Shown: positions 1 to 10,183 of the stretch, piece by piece
Layout: every line of letters starts with the position of its first letter
Position numbering within the stretch: the stretch's first letter is position 1
Assembly: GCA_947452005.1 (NCBI GenBank)
Contig: CANGBC010000010.1
Location: 20,549 to 84,548 of the forward strand
Direction: 5' to 3'
DNA from: Beijerinckiaceae bacterium
GTDB lineage: Bacteria; Pseudomonadota; Alphaproteobacteria; Rhizobiales; Beijerinckiaceae
Length of the DNA stretch: 64,000 nucleotides
Translations under genes and position numbers: made by a program
The notes under the pieces: generated by a model
Database searches by the model: none
The model's input: only the letters and a program-made list of their open reading frames with translations
Told to the model about the DNA's origin: nothing

Positions 1-44
1 AGAACTGGTCAATTGGACGCATTTCTGGCAAAAACCTCTTCCCA

Positions 45-1112
45 TTGGCGGTTGACCCTAGGAACAGCTTGTTGACCAAAGTCTCCTTTATTGTCCCGAC
101 CCTGAATCGCGGCCAGTACATTGTGCGCGCCGTCGCCTCCTGCCTGAAAGCTGGAGAGGCCGTTCAGAACATTGAGACAGAAGTCATCGTGCTCGACAGC
201 CAGAGCGACGATGGCTCCTGGGAACTTCTGCAAGACAGATTTCACGCAGACCCAAGAGTGAAACTTGTCCAAAACCAGCGCGGCCTTGGTCCAACGCATT
301 CATGGATCGACGGCGTTCACTGCGCCACGGGCGATTACATGACCTTTGTCTGGTCGGACGATTATGTTTCACCGCGATTTCTGTCGCGCCTCTTGCCCTT
401 GATGAATGATGAAACACATGTTGCGATTGGCGCAGCCATCATGCGCAACGTGGACGAAGACTCGCCCTTCCCCACGGACGACACCTCTTTTGTGGCTTCA
501 GCATCCGATTACCTTGCAGGTTTCTTCCCGCCCTTCGCAGGCAAAACACCAAACACAGTGAGCCCAGCCTGCGCCCTGTTTAGCAAAGCCTGCTTTGAAC
601 GATGGACAGTGGCGGCCCAAAATTGGGGACGCGCCACACCCCTTCGCGAGCAAGTGATCTGGAAACGAGCCATTGGCCCTGATCTGATGCTCTATTTTAT
701 GGCGGCTCTTGCAGGCGAAAAAATCGCCTATACGCCCGAGACCGTTGCGCAATTTTCAGCGCACCCGGGCTCCATCAGCATCTCGGTTTCAAAATATCTT
801 CTTCGCGCTGGATATTGGTTGGCGCGAAGCTGGCTTGTCAAAGACGCTGGTCTGACACATGAAAAAAGTCACGGTCGGCTGTTGCGCCTGTCTGCAGAAA
901 CACTCTGGATGGGGTGGCTTTTGAAGCGCAGATTTCCAGCCGATGCCATCAAGCTCGACAAGGCTGAAGCGCGCCGCCTGATATCTGAAGAACTATCTTC
1001 CATCTGGCACAATATGCGGGCTCACAACTCCTTGCCTGACTGCCTCATAGCAATCGCATGCAGCGTGTTTTGGCGCGCCATACCCAGGCGCTATCGCAGA
1101 GCGGCCACGTAA
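45..1112 (+). CDS. Family 2 glycosyltransferase
   Basis: Transfers a sugar from a nucleotide-sugar donor, probably for surface polysaccharide given the neighbouring sugar-modifying genes. The N-terminus has the GT-A start IVPTLNRGQYI and, near residue 105, a WSDDYVS segment that fits the metal/nucleotide-binding acidic motif of GT2 enzymes. The C-terminal third is less conserved and carries no clear membrane helix. The start is uncertain: the frame stays open to the left edge of the window, TTG at 45 has no ribosome site, and TTG at 72 has AGGA eight bases upstream and would start at TKVSFIVPT. The 3' end overlaps the convergent epimerase gene by 22 bases. Acceptor and donor sugars are unknown. 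Confidence 0.8.
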   Translation: MAVDPRNSLLTKVSFIVPTLNRGQYIVRAVASCLKAGEAVQNIETEVIVLDSQSDDGSWELLQDRFHADPRVKLVQNQRGLGPTHSWIDGVHCATGDYMTFVWSDDYVSPRFLSRLLPLMNDETHVAIGAAIMRNVDEDSPFPTDDTSFVASASDYLAGFFPPFAGKTPNTVSPACALFSKACFERWTVAAQNWGRATPLREQVIWKRAIGPDLMLYFMAALAGEKIAYTPETVAQFSAHPGSISISVSKYLLRAGYWLARSWLVKDAGLTHEKSHGRLLRLSAETLWMGWLLKRRFPADAIKLDKAEARRLISEELSSIWHNMRAHNSLPDCLIAIACSVFWRAIPRRYRRAAT

Positions 1113-1921
1113 TCGGCCAACGATTGATCAAGGTCGAAGGCAGGCGCCTGGCCAAGGGCTTGCGCCAGTTTGGTCGTGTCGGCCACCAAAGCATTGACCG
1201 GATCGTCTGCGAACCCCTGCCAAGATAAATCGGCTCGTCCCATTGCGATGGACAGGCGTTCTGCGATGTTTCGAACAAGAAACCCCTGCCCCGTTCCGCA
1301 ATTCACAATCCCCTGTGCCTGACGGGTGACCAATTCAGCGCACAATCCTGCAAGCCAGGATGCATCTGCTATGTCACGGCTGCATTGCGCACCACGCAGC
1401 GGCAAGACAGCAGCAGGATCAGCAGACCGGATACGTGCCGTCAAAGCCGGAACCAGATAGGACACTGGTTGGCGTGGATCAAAAAAGCTGAAAACACGAA
1501 GCGAAAGCGCATCTGGCAAGACCGAACGAACCCAACTTTCGCCTTGGAGTTTCGTAAGACCATATTGGGACGCAGGCTGTGTGGGCGCATCTTCGGGTAG
1601 TGGCTGATCAGACGGCGCATAGACATGCGACGACGAAATATATGCAAAGCCACATGAGCCTTTTTTCGCGACTGCTTCGGCCATGTTCAATGAGCCGATA
1701 ACATTGACATGAAGGGCGTTGGCAAGATCGTCACGCACCTGATCAACGGGCACGACAGCTGCGCAATGAATCACATAATCCAGCCCATCGAGAAAGGGTT
1801 TGATCATGTCACGCTGACGAACATCGCCAGCAAACGGGACAACCTTATGACCCAACGCCACCAGTCGCTCGGCTATGCGATGGCCAAACGTTCCGCGTGC
1901 GCCTGTCAATCCAATCTGCAT
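1091..1921 (-). CDS. NAD-dependent epimerase/dehydratase (extended SDR)
   Basis: A 276-residue short-chain dehydrogenase fold enzyme, likely acting on a nucleotide sugar. The glycine-rich cofactor motif TGARGTFG lies at residues 6-13, and the catalytic YGLTK (YxxxK) with a preceding SSSHVY serine segment is present. It is coupled to the upstream PLP enzyme: the TGA stop of that gene and this ATG share a base. In colitose-type pathways a 3-dehydratase (ColD) is followed by an SDR epimerase/reductase (ColC), so this gene may finish a deoxysugar started by its neighbour; that role is inference. Similar proteins also act as 4-epimerases or 4-reductases. Confidence 0.82.
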   Translation of the reverse strand: MQIGLTGARGTFGHRIAERLVALGHKVVPFAGDVRQRDMIKPFLDGLDYVIHCAAVVPVDQVRDDLANALHVNVIGSLNMAEAVAKKGSCGFAYISSSHVYAPSDQPLPEDAPTQPASQYGLTKLQGESWVRSVLPDALSLRVFSFFDPRQPVSYLVPALTARIRSADPAAVLPLRGAQCSRDIADASWLAGLCAELVTRQAQGIVNCGTGQGFLVRNIAERLSIAMGRADLSWQGFADDPVNALVADTTKLAQALGQAPAFDLDQSLADYVAALR

Positions 1922-3129
1922 CAGTCAACAATGCTTCTGCGCAGGACGTCGGCAATGAACGCTTCTTCCTCATCGCTCGACAAGGGATTGAGGCCCAGCA
2001 TGATACCGCGCTCAAAAATGGCATCGCAATGAGGAAGCGAAGGCTGATCAGCATTGACGCCCAGCCACTCCATGAGCGGATGACGCAGAATATTTCCAAC
2101 GATCACCGGGCGCGTTTCGACCCCACCAGCTTCGATGGCTTTTTGCGCCCGCTCCCGCAATTGCGAATTTGCAAACAGCATCGGGAAGGTCATCCAGCTA
2201 TGGCGATCCACGATGTCTGCGCCCGGTACGACAACCTTGTCAGTCAAATCGGCAATGGCTGAAATGCGCCCTTTTGCGATGCGACGGCGATGCGCGAGAA
2301 AATCTGGAACGCGCTTGAGCTGTTCCAAGCCAATCGCAGCATTGATCTCTGTCGCGCGCACATTGTAGCCCGGCAAAACAAAACAGAAGCGCGGGTCAAT
2401 GCCCTGCAGTTTTTCGTCTTGTTCAAACCGGTTCAATTTGAAATGTCGTGTCCAGCCATGTGAGCGAAGCGCGTAGCAAAGGTCCGCCACTTCCGCAGAG
2501 TCCGTCAGGATCGCGCCACCTTCAATCGTCGAGATGTGATGCGAAAAGTAAAAGCTGAACGCAGACGCCATGCCAACGCGGCCGACATTTTTTCCAGACG
2601 GCGTGACCGCACCGAAGCTCTCGCAAGAATCCTCGAACATCAAAAGGCCATTAGCATCGCACCAGGCGCGGATTTCATCCAGGCCCGACGGATTTCCAAG
2701 CACCGGAACGGCAACAACCCCGCGCGTGCGCTTGGTCCGCACTTTTTCCATGTCTTCAACTGTCGCGTTGAGCGTGCCCAGATCGATATCGCAAAAGACC
2801 GGACGCAGCCCATGATTCAACAGCGGCTTGAGTGTCGTGGGCCAGCTCAACCCCGGCGTGATGATCTCGTCGCCCGGATTCAACGGGCCATGAGTCAAAT
2901 CAGGCCGCATGCGGCTCAGATAGACCAGCGCCTCGATGCCGATCAGATTGGCAGAGGAGCCAGAGTTGACGAAAATTGCGTAAGAGGCGCCAGACCACTC
3001 GGCGAGTGCTTTTTCGAACGCCTCGACCTGCCGCCCCTGAGTGAGCATGCCCGTGTCGACGGTGGACTGAATAGCAGCCAGTTCAGCCGGTCCAAAATTG
3101 TTGTAAGCAAGCGGGATTCGAAACGACAT
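1921..3129 (-). CDS. DegT/DnrJ/StrS-family PLP enzyme, ColD-like 3-dehydratase
   Basis: A 402-residue fold-type I PLP protein of the sugar aminotransferase family. In aminotransferases of this family the motif is SFHPxKxITTGEGG with the Schiff-base lysine. Here residues 192-204 read SFYFSHHISTIEG, placing His197 where the lysine should be. A histidine at this position is the hallmark of the 3-dehydratases ColD (GDP-4-keto-6-deoxymannose) and E1/RfbH (CDP sugar). The spaced cysteines of the E1 iron-sulfur site are not seen, so ColD-like is the better fit. It probably removes the 3-OH of a 4-keto-6-deoxy sugar for surface polysaccharide. It is translationally coupled to the downstream SDR gene. 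The substrate is not determinable from sequence. Confidence 0.82.
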   Translation of the reverse strand: MSFRIPLAYNNFGPAELAAIQSTVDTGMLTQGRQVEAFEKALAEWSGASYAIFVNSGSSANLIGIEALVYLSRMRPDLTHGPLNPGDEIITPGLSWPTTLKPLLNHGLRPVFCDIDLGTLNATVEDMEKVRTKRTRGVVAVPVLGNPSGLDEIRAWCDANGLLMFEDSCESFGAVTPSGKNVGRVGMASAFSFYFSHHISTIEGGAILTDSAEVADLCYALRSHGWTRHFKLNRFEQDEKLQGIDPRFCFVLPGYNVRATEINAAIGLEQLKRVPDFLAHRRRIAKGRISAIADLTDKVVVPGADIVDRHSWMTFPMLFANSQLRERAQKAIEAGGVETRPVIVGNILRHPLMEWLGVNADQPSLPHCDAIFERGIMLGLNPLSSDEEEAFIADVLRRSIVD

Positions 3130-3134
3130 TATAT

Positions 3135-3156
3135 GGGCTCAAGCTGGAATGAGCCC
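3135..3156 (-). promoter_or_regulatory. Hairpin over the ribosome site of the ColD-like gene
   Basis: A 7-bp inverted repeat GGGCTCA/TGAGCCC with an 8-base loop ends five bases before the ATG at 3129. The only Shine-Dalgarno-like bases (GAG) lie inside the inner arm, so the folded RNA would hide them. Role inferred. Confidence 0.35.
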
Positions 3157-3215
3157 TCGTTTTAATCCGGTTAGCTAATACCAAGCAAGCATTAGCTCGT
3201 ATCACAACTTAAACA

Positions 3216-3291
3216 TGGTGGGCGGTGACGGGCTCGAACCGCCGACCCTCTCCGTGTAAAGGAGACGCTCTACCAACTGAGCTAACCGCCC
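3216..3291 (-). tRNA. tRNA-Val (anticodon UAC)
   Basis: On the minus strand a 7-bp acceptor stem (GGGCGGT/ACCGCCC), a D arm with AGCTCAGTTGGTAGAGC, an anticodon stem TCTCC/GGAGA around loop TTTACAC (anticodon TAC), and a T arm with GTTCGAGCC are all present. The discriminator is A and CCA is encoded. Length is 76 nt including CCA. Confidence 0.96.
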
Positions 3292-3428
3292 GCTTGCCCC
3301 AGATTTGAGGCGGGTTGGAAATCGCATGCCCTGCCGGGCGCGTCAATGCCGCAGCGCTTGATGCCACGCCAAAGGGAACTGACCCCCGCCTGCCGGATTG
3401 TCTGCCCACAACCACACAGGAGGGATCT

Positions 3429-3644
3429 ATGGGTTCGACAAGCGATAAAGCATCAGGCATCGGCAACGACGCCATGGGCAAGGTCAAACAGGGCATTGGC
3501 AATCTGACAGACGATGAAAAGATGAAAGCCGAAGGCGCTGCCCAAGAGCTTAAAGGCAAAGGTCAGAAAGCCATGGGTGACGCCAAGGATGCGGTCAAAG
3601 ACGCCGCTGAAAAAGGTGCGGATGCGCTGAACAGAAAATTGTAA
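3429..3644 (+). CDS. CsbD-family stress protein
   Basis: A 71-residue, hydrophilic, Lys/Ala/Gly-rich protein of the CsbD type. The repeating pattern [20 protein letters not shown] followed by [20 protein letters not shown] is typical of this small helical family, often induced by general stress. Its molecular role is not established. The frame extends upstream, but the start at 3429 has an AGGAGGG ribosome site and matches the family length. It stands alone between tRNA-Val and a bidirectional terminator, facing lon. Confidence 0.88.
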   Translation: MGSTSDKASGIGNDAMGKVKQGIGNLTDDEKMKAEGAAQELKGKGQKAMGDAKDAVKDAAEKGADALNRKL

Positions 3645-3670
3645 GGCCAGCCAGCCCGACTTTTAAGAAA

Positions 3671-3699
3671 AAAGCCGCAGTCTCGATGACTGCGGCTTT
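3671..3699. terminator. Bidirectional terminator between csbD-like gene and lon
   Basis: A perfect 12-bp stem, AAAGCCGCAGTC/GACTGCGGCTTT, with a 5-base loop sits between convergent genes. It has A-rich sequence on one side and T-rich on the other, so it can act on both strands. Confidence 0.85.
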
Positions 3700-3720
3700 G
3701 TTGCTTGAACGCTCTCGCGC

Positions 3721-6141
3721 TTAATGCGCGATCACGCCGGCCTCGTCGCCAGGCGCCGTCGGCGCGCCCTTAGCGGGCAGCACTTCTTCCCACGTGATCG
3801 GCACAGGCTGGCGGATCAGCGCATGCGCTAGCACTTCATCCATGCGTGACACAGGCACGATCTCCAGCGCATTTTTCACATTGTCTGGAATGTCAGCGAG
3901 ATCCTTGGCATTTTCTGCCGGGATCAGCACTTTTTTCAGACCACCGCGCAAGGCCGCCAGCAGCTTTTCCTTCAAGCCACCAATCGGCAACACGCGGCCA
4001 CGCAGCGTGACTTCACCCGTCATGGCAATGTCACGACGCACCGGAATGCCCGTCAGCACCGAGACGATGGTGGTGGCCATGGCGATACCAGCGGACGGTC
4101 CATCCTTCGGTGTCGCGCCTTCTGGCACGTGCACGTGAATGTCGCGACGATCAAACAGCGGCGGTTCAATGCCGAAATCAACCGCACGCGAGCGCACATA
4201 AGATGCGGCCGCTGAAATCGATTCCTTCATCACATCGCGCAGATTGCCCGTCACCGTCATCTTGCCCTTACCCGGCATCATGACGCCTTCAATGGTGAGC
4301 AATTCGCCACCCACTTCCGTCCAGGCAAGACCGGTCACAGCCCCCACCTGATCTTCCGTCTCGGCCTCACCGAAGCGATATTTCGGCACGCCGAGATAGT
4401 CAGAAAGATTTTCTGTGGTGACGACGACCTTCTTCTTTTTCGAGGTGAGAATTTCCTTCACCGCCTTGCGGGCGAGGTTGGAAATTTCACGCTCAAGATT
4501 GCGCACGCCCGCTTCGCGCGTGTAGCGACGAATGAGGAGCATCAAGGCATCGTTTTCGATCGACCATTCCTTGATGTTCAGGCCATGCTTTGTGGTCGCT
4601 GTCGGGATGAGATGCTTCTTGGCAATCTCAGCCTTTTCATCTTCCGTGTAGCCCGCAATACGAATGATCTCCATGCGGTCCATCAAGGGGCCTGGAATGT
4701 TCAGCGTATTGGCAGTGGTCACAAACATCACGTTCGACAGATCATAATCGACTTCCAGATAATGATCAGAGAAGGTCGAGTTCTGTTCGGGATCGAGCAC
4801 TTCGAGCAAAGCCGATGACGGATCGCCCCGGAAATCCATGCCCATCTTGTCGATCTCGTCGAGCAGGAAGAGCGGATTGGTGCTCTTGGCCTTGCGCATC
4901 GACTGGATGATCTTGCCGGGCATGGAGCCGATATAGGTGCGGCGATGTCCGCGGATTTCGGCTTCATCGCGCACGCCGCCCAAAGACATGCGCACGAATT
5001 CGCGGCCCGTCGCCTTGGCGATGGAGCGACCAAGCGAGGTCTTGCCAACGCCCGGAGGACCGACCAAGCACAGGATCGGACCCGTCAGCTTGTTGGCGCG
5101 CTGCTGCACGGCCAGATATTCGACAATGCGTTCCTTGACCTTGTCGAGACCGAAGTGATCGAGGTCGAGCACGTCTTGCGCAAGTTTCAGGTCTTTCTTG
5201 ACCTTCGACTTCTTGCCCCACGGAATCGACAAGACCCAATCGAGATAATTGCGCACGACTGTAGCTTCCGCCGACATCGGTGACATCTGGCGCAGCTTCT
5301 TCAGCTCGGCGAGTGCCTTGTCGCGTGCCTCTTTCGACAGTTTGGTATTCTTGATGCGCTCTTCGATTTCGGCGAGATCATCCTTGCCGTCTTCGTCGCC
5401 CAATTCCTTCTGAATGGCCTTCATCTGCTCATTCAAATAATATTCGCGCTGGGTCTTTTCCATCTGGCGCTTGACGCGCGTGCGGATGCGCTTCTCGACC
5501 TGCAAGACCGAGACTTCGCTTTCCATTAGCGCAAGGCACTTTTCCAGACGCTTGGCGACCGCGGGTGTCTCCAGCAATTCCTGCTTGTCCGAAATCTTGA
5601 TCGCCAGATGCGAGGCGACCGTGTCGGCGAGCTTGGCAAAATCTTCGATCTGCGTGACAGCTGCCACGACTTCAGGCGAGATCTTCTTGTTGAGCTTCAC
5701 ATAGCCTTCGAACTCGGACACGACCGACCGCGACAAAGCCTGCACTTCGACGGGATCGGGAATCTCTTCCGCGGTCACTTCGGCATCGGCTTCGTAATAT
5801 TCTTCGGTGCGGGTGTATTTGCGCACCTTCGCACGCGCGGCGCCCTCAACCAGCACTTTCACTGTGCCATCGGGCAGCTTCAAAAGCTGCAGCACGGAGG
5901 CCAATGTGCCGGTCGTGAAAATCGCATCGGTGGCCGGGTCATCATCCGCCGCATTCATTTGCGTGGCGAGCAGGATGTGCTTGTCCGCCTTCATCACCTC
6001 TTCGAGCGCACGGATCGATTTCTCGCGCCCCACAAACAGCGGCACGATCATGTGCGGAAAGACGACAATGTCGCGCAGCGGCAGAACCGGATAGCTCTCG
6101 ATGGTGCCGGGTGAGGCGAGAACGCGCTTCTGGGTTGTCAT
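3721..6141 (-). CDS. lon: ATP-dependent protease Lon (La)
   Basis: An 806-residue cytoplasmic AAA+ serine protease that degrades misfolded and selected regulatory proteins. Visible are the N-terminal substrate domain ([15 protein letters not shown]), the coiled middle region with [16 protein letters not shown], Walker [10 protein letters not shown] near residue 360, Walker B FLLDEIDK, and the C-terminal protease domain with catalytic serine in PKDGPSAG and lysine in [10 protein letters not shown]. Length matches the family. It lies directly downstream of clpX, completing the tig-clpP-clpX-lon order common in Proteobacteria, but a terminator after clpX suggests it also has its own promoter. 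AGGAA precedes the ATG. Confidence 0.98.
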   Translation of the reverse strand: MTTQKRVLASPGTIESYPVLPLRDIVVFPHMIVPLFVGREKSIRALEEVMKADKHILLATQMNAADDDPATDAIFTTGTLASVLQLLKLPDGTVKVLVEGAARAKVRKYTRTEEYYEADAEVTAEEIPDPVEVQALSRSVVSEFEGYVKLNKKISPEVVAAVTQIEDFAKLADTVASHLAIKISDKQELLETPAVAKRLEKCLALMESEVSVLQVEKRIRTRVKRQMEKTQREYYLNEQMKAIQKELGDEDGKDDLAEIEERIKNTKLSKEARDKALAELKKLRQMSPMSAEATVVRNYLDWVLSIPWGKKSKVKKDLKLAQDVLDLDHFGLDKVKERIVEYLAVQQRANKLTGPILCLVGPPGVGKTSLGRSIAKATGREFVRMSLGGVRDEAEIRGHRRTYIGSMPGKIIQSMRKAKSTNPLFLLDEIDKMGMDFRGDPSSALLEVLDPEQNSTFSDHYLEVDYDLSNVMFVTTANTLNIPGPLMDRMEIIRIAGYTEDEKAEIAKKHLIPTATTKHGLNIKEWSIENDALMLLIRRYTREAGVRNLEREISNLARKAVKEILTSKKKKVVVTTENLSDYLGVPKYRFGEAETEDQVGAVTGLAWTEVGGELLTIEGVMMPGKGKMTVTGNLRDVMKESISAAASYVRSRAVDFGIEPPLFDRRDIHVHVPEGATPKDGPSAGIAMATTIVSVLTGIPVRRDIAMTGEVTLRGRVLPIGGLKEKLLAALRGGLKKVLIPAENAKDLADIPDNVKNALEIVPVSRMDEVLAHALIRQPVPITWEEVLPAKGAPTAPGDEAGVIAH

Positions 6142-6361
6142 TCGCTTTTCCTGTTCCTGGTCAGCCTGCCCTGCGCCTCTTCACGAAGCCGCAAGACCGG
6201 CGGGACGCCCTCGTGGACAAGCACGATTCGGACCGTCTGTGAGGTTACGTCCCCATGGCGAGGCCTGAAAGCGCCTCCCATCTCTTCGACAAGGGAAATG
6301 GTCATCTCTGCACGGTTTTTCAACACTCCCGCACCCCGGAACGAGGCATAAACCAAAAGAA

Positions 6362-6383
6362 AAGGCCGCCCGAAGGCGGCCTT
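6362..6383 (-). terminator. Rho-independent terminator after clpX
   Basis: A 9-bp stem AAGGCCGCC/GGCGGCCTT with a 4-base loop, followed on the minus strand by TTCTTTTGGTTT. It lies 28 bases past the clpX stop, upstream of lon. Confidence 0.8.
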
Positions 6384-6411
6384 GAACTGTGCAGACGGAA
6401 ATTGGAGCCGA

Positions 6412-7680
6412 TCAGGCGGCGCCGCCGCTGCTCTTTTCGTTGCGTTCTGCATAAATATAGAGCGGACGTGCCTTGCCCTCGACCACTTCCGGGCCAATGA
6501 CCACCTGCTCCACGCCCTCAAGGCCCGGCAGGTCGAACATCGTATCAAGCAGAATGCCTTCCATGATGGAACGCAGACCGCGTGCACCCGTCTTGCGCTC
6601 GATGGCCTTCTTGGCAATCGAGGAAAGCGCCTCTTCCTGGAAGGTGAGCTCGGTGTTCTCCATCTCGAAGAGACGCTGGTACTGCTTCACCAGCGCGTTC
6701 TTCGGCTCCATCAGGATCTTCTTCAGAGCATCTTCATCGAGGTCTTCCAGCGTCGCAATGACCGGCAGACGACCGACGAATTCCGGAATGAGACCGAACT
6801 TCAACAGATCTTCCGGCTCAACCTTGCGGAACACTTCGCCCGAGCGGCGCTCATCTGGCCCCTCGACGGCGGCGGCAAAGCCGATGGACGTTCCCTTGCC
6901 ACGCTGCGAGATGATTTTCTCAAGGCCGGCAAAGGCGCCGCCACAGATGAACAGAATGTTCGTCGTGTCGACCTGCAGGAATTCCTGCTGCGGATGTTTG
7001 CGCCCACCCTGCGGGGGAACGCTGGCAACCGTGCCTTCCATAATCTTCAAAAGTGCCTGCTGCACACCTTCGCCCGACACATCGCGGGTGATCGAAGGAT
7101 TGTCGGACTTGCGCGAAATCTTGTCGATTTCGTCGATATAGACAATGCCGCGCTGCGCGCGTTCGACATTGTAATCGGACGCCTGCAACAGCTTCAGGAT
7201 GATGTTTTCGACGTCTTCACCGACATAACCGGCTTCGGTCAGTGTCGTGGCATCAGCCATGGTGAAGGGCACATCGAGAATGCGCGCGAGCGTCTGCGCC
7301 AGCAACGTCTTGCCCGAACCCGTCGGGCCCATCAGCAGGATGTTGGACTTGGCCAGCTCAACGTCATTGTGCTTGGTCGCATGCGCCAGGCGCTTGTAGT
7401 GATTGTGCACGGCGACAGACAGCACACGCTTGGCCTGCGGCTGACCGATGACATAGTCATCCAGCACTTTGCAGATCTCGCGCGGCGTCGGAATGCCTTC
7501 CTTGCCCTTCACGAGCGAGGATTTGTTCTCCTCGCGGATAATGTCCATGCAGAGTTCGACGCATTCATCACAGATGAAAACCGTCGGTCCCGCGATGAGC
7601 TTGCGAACCTCGTGCTGGCTCTTGCCGCAAAACGAGCAGTAGAGCGTGTTCTTCGAGTCGCTTGCGCCGACCTTGCTCAT
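6412..7680 (-). CDS. clpX: ClpX, ATPase subunit of ClpXP protease
   Basis: A hexameric AAA+ unfoldase that feeds proteins into ClpP. The 422-residue product has the N-terminal zinc-binding domain with four cysteines (CSFCGK and CDECVELC), Walker A GPTGSGKT, Walker B VYIDEIDK, the sensor region, and the [10 protein letters not shown] sensor-2 arginine. The IGF-type ClpP-binding loop reads as IGF within GTSIGFAA. The frame opens 10 codons upstream, but the second ATG of a pair, at 7680, gives MSKVGASDS, the usual alphaproteobacterial start, with GGAG six bases ahead. It lies downstream of clpP after a 254-base spacer holding no gene. Confidence 0.97.
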   Translation of the reverse strand: MSKVGASDSKNTLYCSFCGKSQHEVRKLIAGPTVFICDECVELCMDIIREENKSSLVKGKEGIPTPREICKVLDDYVIGQPQAKRVLSVAVHNHYKRLAHATKHNDVELAKSNILLMGPTGSGKTLLAQTLARILDVPFTMADATTLTEAGYVGEDVENIILKLLQASDYNVERAQRGIVYIDEIDKISRKSDNPSITRDVSGEGVQQALLKIMEGTVASVPPQGGRKHPQQEFLQVDTTNILFICGGAFAGLEKIISQRGKGTSIGFAAAVEGPDERRSGEVFRKVEPEDLLKFGLIPEFVGRLPVIATLEDLDEDALKKILMEPKNALVKQYQRLFEMENTELTFQEEALSSIAKKAIERKTGARGLRSIMEGILLDTMFDLPGLEGVEQVVIGPEVVEGKARPLYIYAERNEKSSGGAA

Positions 7681-7934
7681 CATGTTCTCCGTTACGACGC
7701 GGCCCACCATACAGGCCCCGTCCGTCTCAAACCTAAAAGCGCCAGCCTAACAAAGCGTAGACGCCATACCGGAAATGCGTGCCAAATTGGCCCTTATCCA
7801 CGCCCGGTGATCTGAACGCGACCAACCCGATGCAAACAGAATGCTCGCTCCGGATCAAGGCGGGACCTGGCCCCGCCTCGCGCTCGAATGACCCCTCGAC
7901 CTTCAACCATCTGAAAGCAAAGAGTTTTCTTAAA

Positions 7935-8597
7935 TTACTTAGCCTCGGGCTCTTCCGGGCGCTTTTCGAGCACCTGGTCAACCAGACCAAAATCCTTGGC
8001 CTCAGAAGCGGCCATGAAGTGATCGCGATCCAATGTGCGCTCAATCGTGTCATAATCACGACCAGTGTGCTTCACATAGATCTCGTTGAGGCGACGCTTC
8101 ACCTTCATGATGTCTTCGGCATGGCGCAGGATGTCTGACGCCTGACCCTGGAAGCCTCCTGAGGGCTGATGGACCATGACGCGCGCGTTGGGCAGGCAGA
8201 AACGCATGCCGGCTTCACCCGCGCACAAAAGCAGCGAACCCATCGAGGCCGCCTGGCCGATGCACAGGGTCGAGACCTTCGGCTTGATGAACTGCATCGT
8301 GTCATAGATCGCCAGACCCGCTGTCACCACGCCGCCGGGCGAGTTGATGTACATGGCGATCTCTTTCTTCGGGTTTTCAGCCTCGAGGAAGAGCAATTGG
8401 GCGATAATGACCGAGGCCATGTGGTCTTCGACCGGGCCTGTCAGGAAGATGATTCGTTCGCGCAGCAGGCGAGAATAAATGTCGAAGCCACGTTCGCCGC
8501 GGCTCGTGTTCTCAATAACCTGCGGAATCAGGTAGTTGGCATAGGTTTCGACGGGATCACGCATCCGTTCAGTCCTCGAGCGGTCAAAAGCCATCAT
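7935..8597 (-). CDS. clpP: ClpP, proteolytic subunit of Clp protease
   Basis: A tetradecameric serine protease working with ClpX or ClpA. The catalytic triad is visible: serine in [11 protein letters not shown], histidine in VMVHQPSGG, aspartate in TLDRDHFM. The 220-residue reading starts at a double ATG. An alternative start at 8564 gives [12 protein letters not shown], the usual start of alphaproteobacterial ClpP, with AGGA eight bases upstream, and may be the true one (209 residues). It sits between tig and clpX in the conserved protein-quality-control cluster. Confidence 0.96.
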   Translation of the reverse strand: MMAFDRSRTERMRDPVETYANYLIPQVIENTSRGERGFDIYSRLLRERIIFLTGPVEDHMASVIIAQLLFLEAENPKKEIAMYINSPGGVVTAGLAIYDTMQFIKPKVSTLCIGQAASMGSLLLCAGEAGMRFCLPNARVMVHQPSGGFQGQASDILRHAEDIMKVKRRLNEIYVKHTGRDYDTIERTLDRDHFMAASEAKDFGLVDQVLEKRPEEPEAK

Positions 8598-8637
8598 CGG
8601 CCCTGTTCATTAGCATTGCTGGGCCTAACATAATGAC

Positions 8638-8666
8638 GCCGGCAGCCTTGCGCAAAGGCTGCCGGC
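8638..8666. terminator. Strong hairpin between tig and clpP
   Basis: A perfect 12-bp stem GCCGGCAGCCTT/AAGGCTGCCGGC with a 5-base loop. No T-run follows on the minus strand, so it may slow or process the tig-clpP transcript rather than end it. Confidence 0.5.
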
Positions 8667-8738
8667 GCAAATTCAGTCCGGAAAGGCACCTGCGAGACAG
8701 AAAGCCGCGCCTGCGGCTGACTGCCCCAACGTCAGGCT

Positions 8739-10094
8739 TCAGGCCTTTTCGTCTTCGTCGACCTTGAAGAGCTCTTCCTTGGACACGGTCTGGTCCGTGA
8801 CCTTGGCCTGGGCGACGATGTGATCGACGACCTTCTCTTCATAGAGCGGCGCGCGCAGCTCGTTCAGAGCCTCGCGGTTGTTGCGATAATAATCCCAGAC
8901 CATCTTTTCCTGACCGGGGAACTGACGCGCACGCTCGAGAAGAGCCTGCGTCATTTCATCGTCGGTGATCTGGATCTCGTTCACGCGGCCGACTTCAGCC
9001 AGCACGAGGCCCAGACGCACGCGGCGTTCGGCAATCTTGCGATAGTCGAGGCGCGCGGCTTCTTCCGTTGTGCCTTCTTCAGCAAACGACTTCCCACCAG
9101 CCTTCTGGCCAGATTCAACCTGCGCCCAGATGCCATCGAACTCTTGGCTGACGAGGCCTCCGGGAAGCTCGAAGGAATACTTCTTGTCGAGTGCATCGAG
9201 CAGCGAACGCTTCACCTTGTCACGACCAGCGCGGATGAAGTCTTTTTCAATGTTCGACTTGATCGCGTCCTTCAGCTTGGCCAATTCGTCAAAGCCAAAC
9301 TGCTTGGCGAATTCATCATCAAGCTTCAGTTCGCCCGGTGCTGCAACGGCTTTCACGGTCACGGCGAAAGATGCGTCGCGGCCAGCGAGATTGGTTGCGG
9401 TGTAGTTTTCCGGGAACTTCACGTTGACGGTGCGCTCATCGCCAGCCTTGGCGCCCATGAGCTGCTCTTCAAAGCCCGGAATGAACTGGCCTGAACCCAA
9501 CACCAGATCGATGTCGGCGCCCGTGCCGCCTTCAAACAATTCCTCACCCAGCTTGCCAACGAAATCGATGGTCAGCTTGTCGCCCTTTTCAGACGCAGCA
9601 CCTTCAGCCTTGGTCTCATAGGTGCGGTTCTGCGAGGCCATGCGATCGATGGTCTGCTGAATTTCTTCTTCCGGCACATCGGCCTTCAGACGCGTGATCT
9701 CGACATCAGCAAAAGACGTGACATCGAAATCGGGAATGACTTCGATCTTCACGGCAATGGAGAGGTCGCCCTTGGCTTCCAGAGCGGCTTCAACTTCGGC
9801 CTGGTTCTCAGGGAAATCGACCTTTGGCTCCATCGCGATCTTGAGGCTGTTGTCCTCGATGATCTTGCGATTGGCTTCATTGATGGCCGCCTGCAGCACG
9901 TCAGCCATGACCGAGCGGCCATAAAGGCGCTTCAGATGGGCGGACGGGACTTTGCCCGGACGAAAGCCGTTGATGCGGACCTTGTCCTTCATCTCAGCGA
10001 GCTGCCCATCGAGGCGCTGCGCCAGATCCTTGGCCGGGAAGACCACTTTATATTCGCGCTTCAGGCCCTGCGACAGGGTTTCGGTCACCTGCAT
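8739..10094 (-). CDS. tig: Trigger factor, ribosome-associated chaperone
   Basis: A peptidyl-prolyl isomerase chaperone that meets nascent chains at the ribosome exit. The 451-residue product has the N-terminal ribosome-binding domain with the signature GFRPGKVP (residues 43-50), a central FKBP-like domain ([20 protein letters not shown] and [19 protein letters not shown]), and the long helical C-terminal domain ending in acidic residues. Length is typical. It heads the tig-clpP-clpX-lon cluster and lies beside tRNA-Leu. Confidence 0.97.
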   Translation of the reverse strand: MQVTETLSQGLKREYKVVFPAKDLAQRLDGQLAEMKDKVRINGFRPGKVPSAHLKRLYGRSVMADVLQAAINEANRKIIEDNSLKIAMEPKVDFPENQAEVEAALEAKGDLSIAVKIEVIPDFDVTSFADVEITRLKADVPEEEIQQTIDRMASQNRTYETKAEGAASEKGDKLTIDFVGKLGEELFEGGTGADIDLVLGSGQFIPGFEEQLMGAKAGDERTVNVKFPENYTATNLAGRDASFAVTVKAVAAPGELKLDDEFAKQFGFDELAKLKDAIKSNIEKDFIRAGRDKVKRSLLDALDKKYSFELPGGLVSQEFDGIWAQVESGQKAGGKSFAEEGTTEEAARLDYRKIAERRVRLGLVLAEVGRVNEIQITDDEMTQALLERARQFPGQEKMVWDYYRNNREALNELRAPLYEEKVVDHIVAQAKVTDQTVSKEELFKVDEDEKA

Positions 10095-10183
10095 TGAACT
10101 TGCCTTCTTACAACGGCGGCGAGCGGGGCGAGCCCCGCGCGCGATTGAAAACTCTTCGAAATCCGTGAGTTAGGCCACTTATT

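Noticed and set aside
6142..6361. Heat-shock (sigma-32) promoter before lon
   Set aside because: CTTGTC and a CCAT-like element are present, but spacing is about 26 bases, too wide for a sigma-32 promoter.
6382..7815. Long 477-codon open frame antisense to clpX
   Set aside because: It mirrors clpX codon bias and encodes no recognisable protein; clpX has all family motifs.
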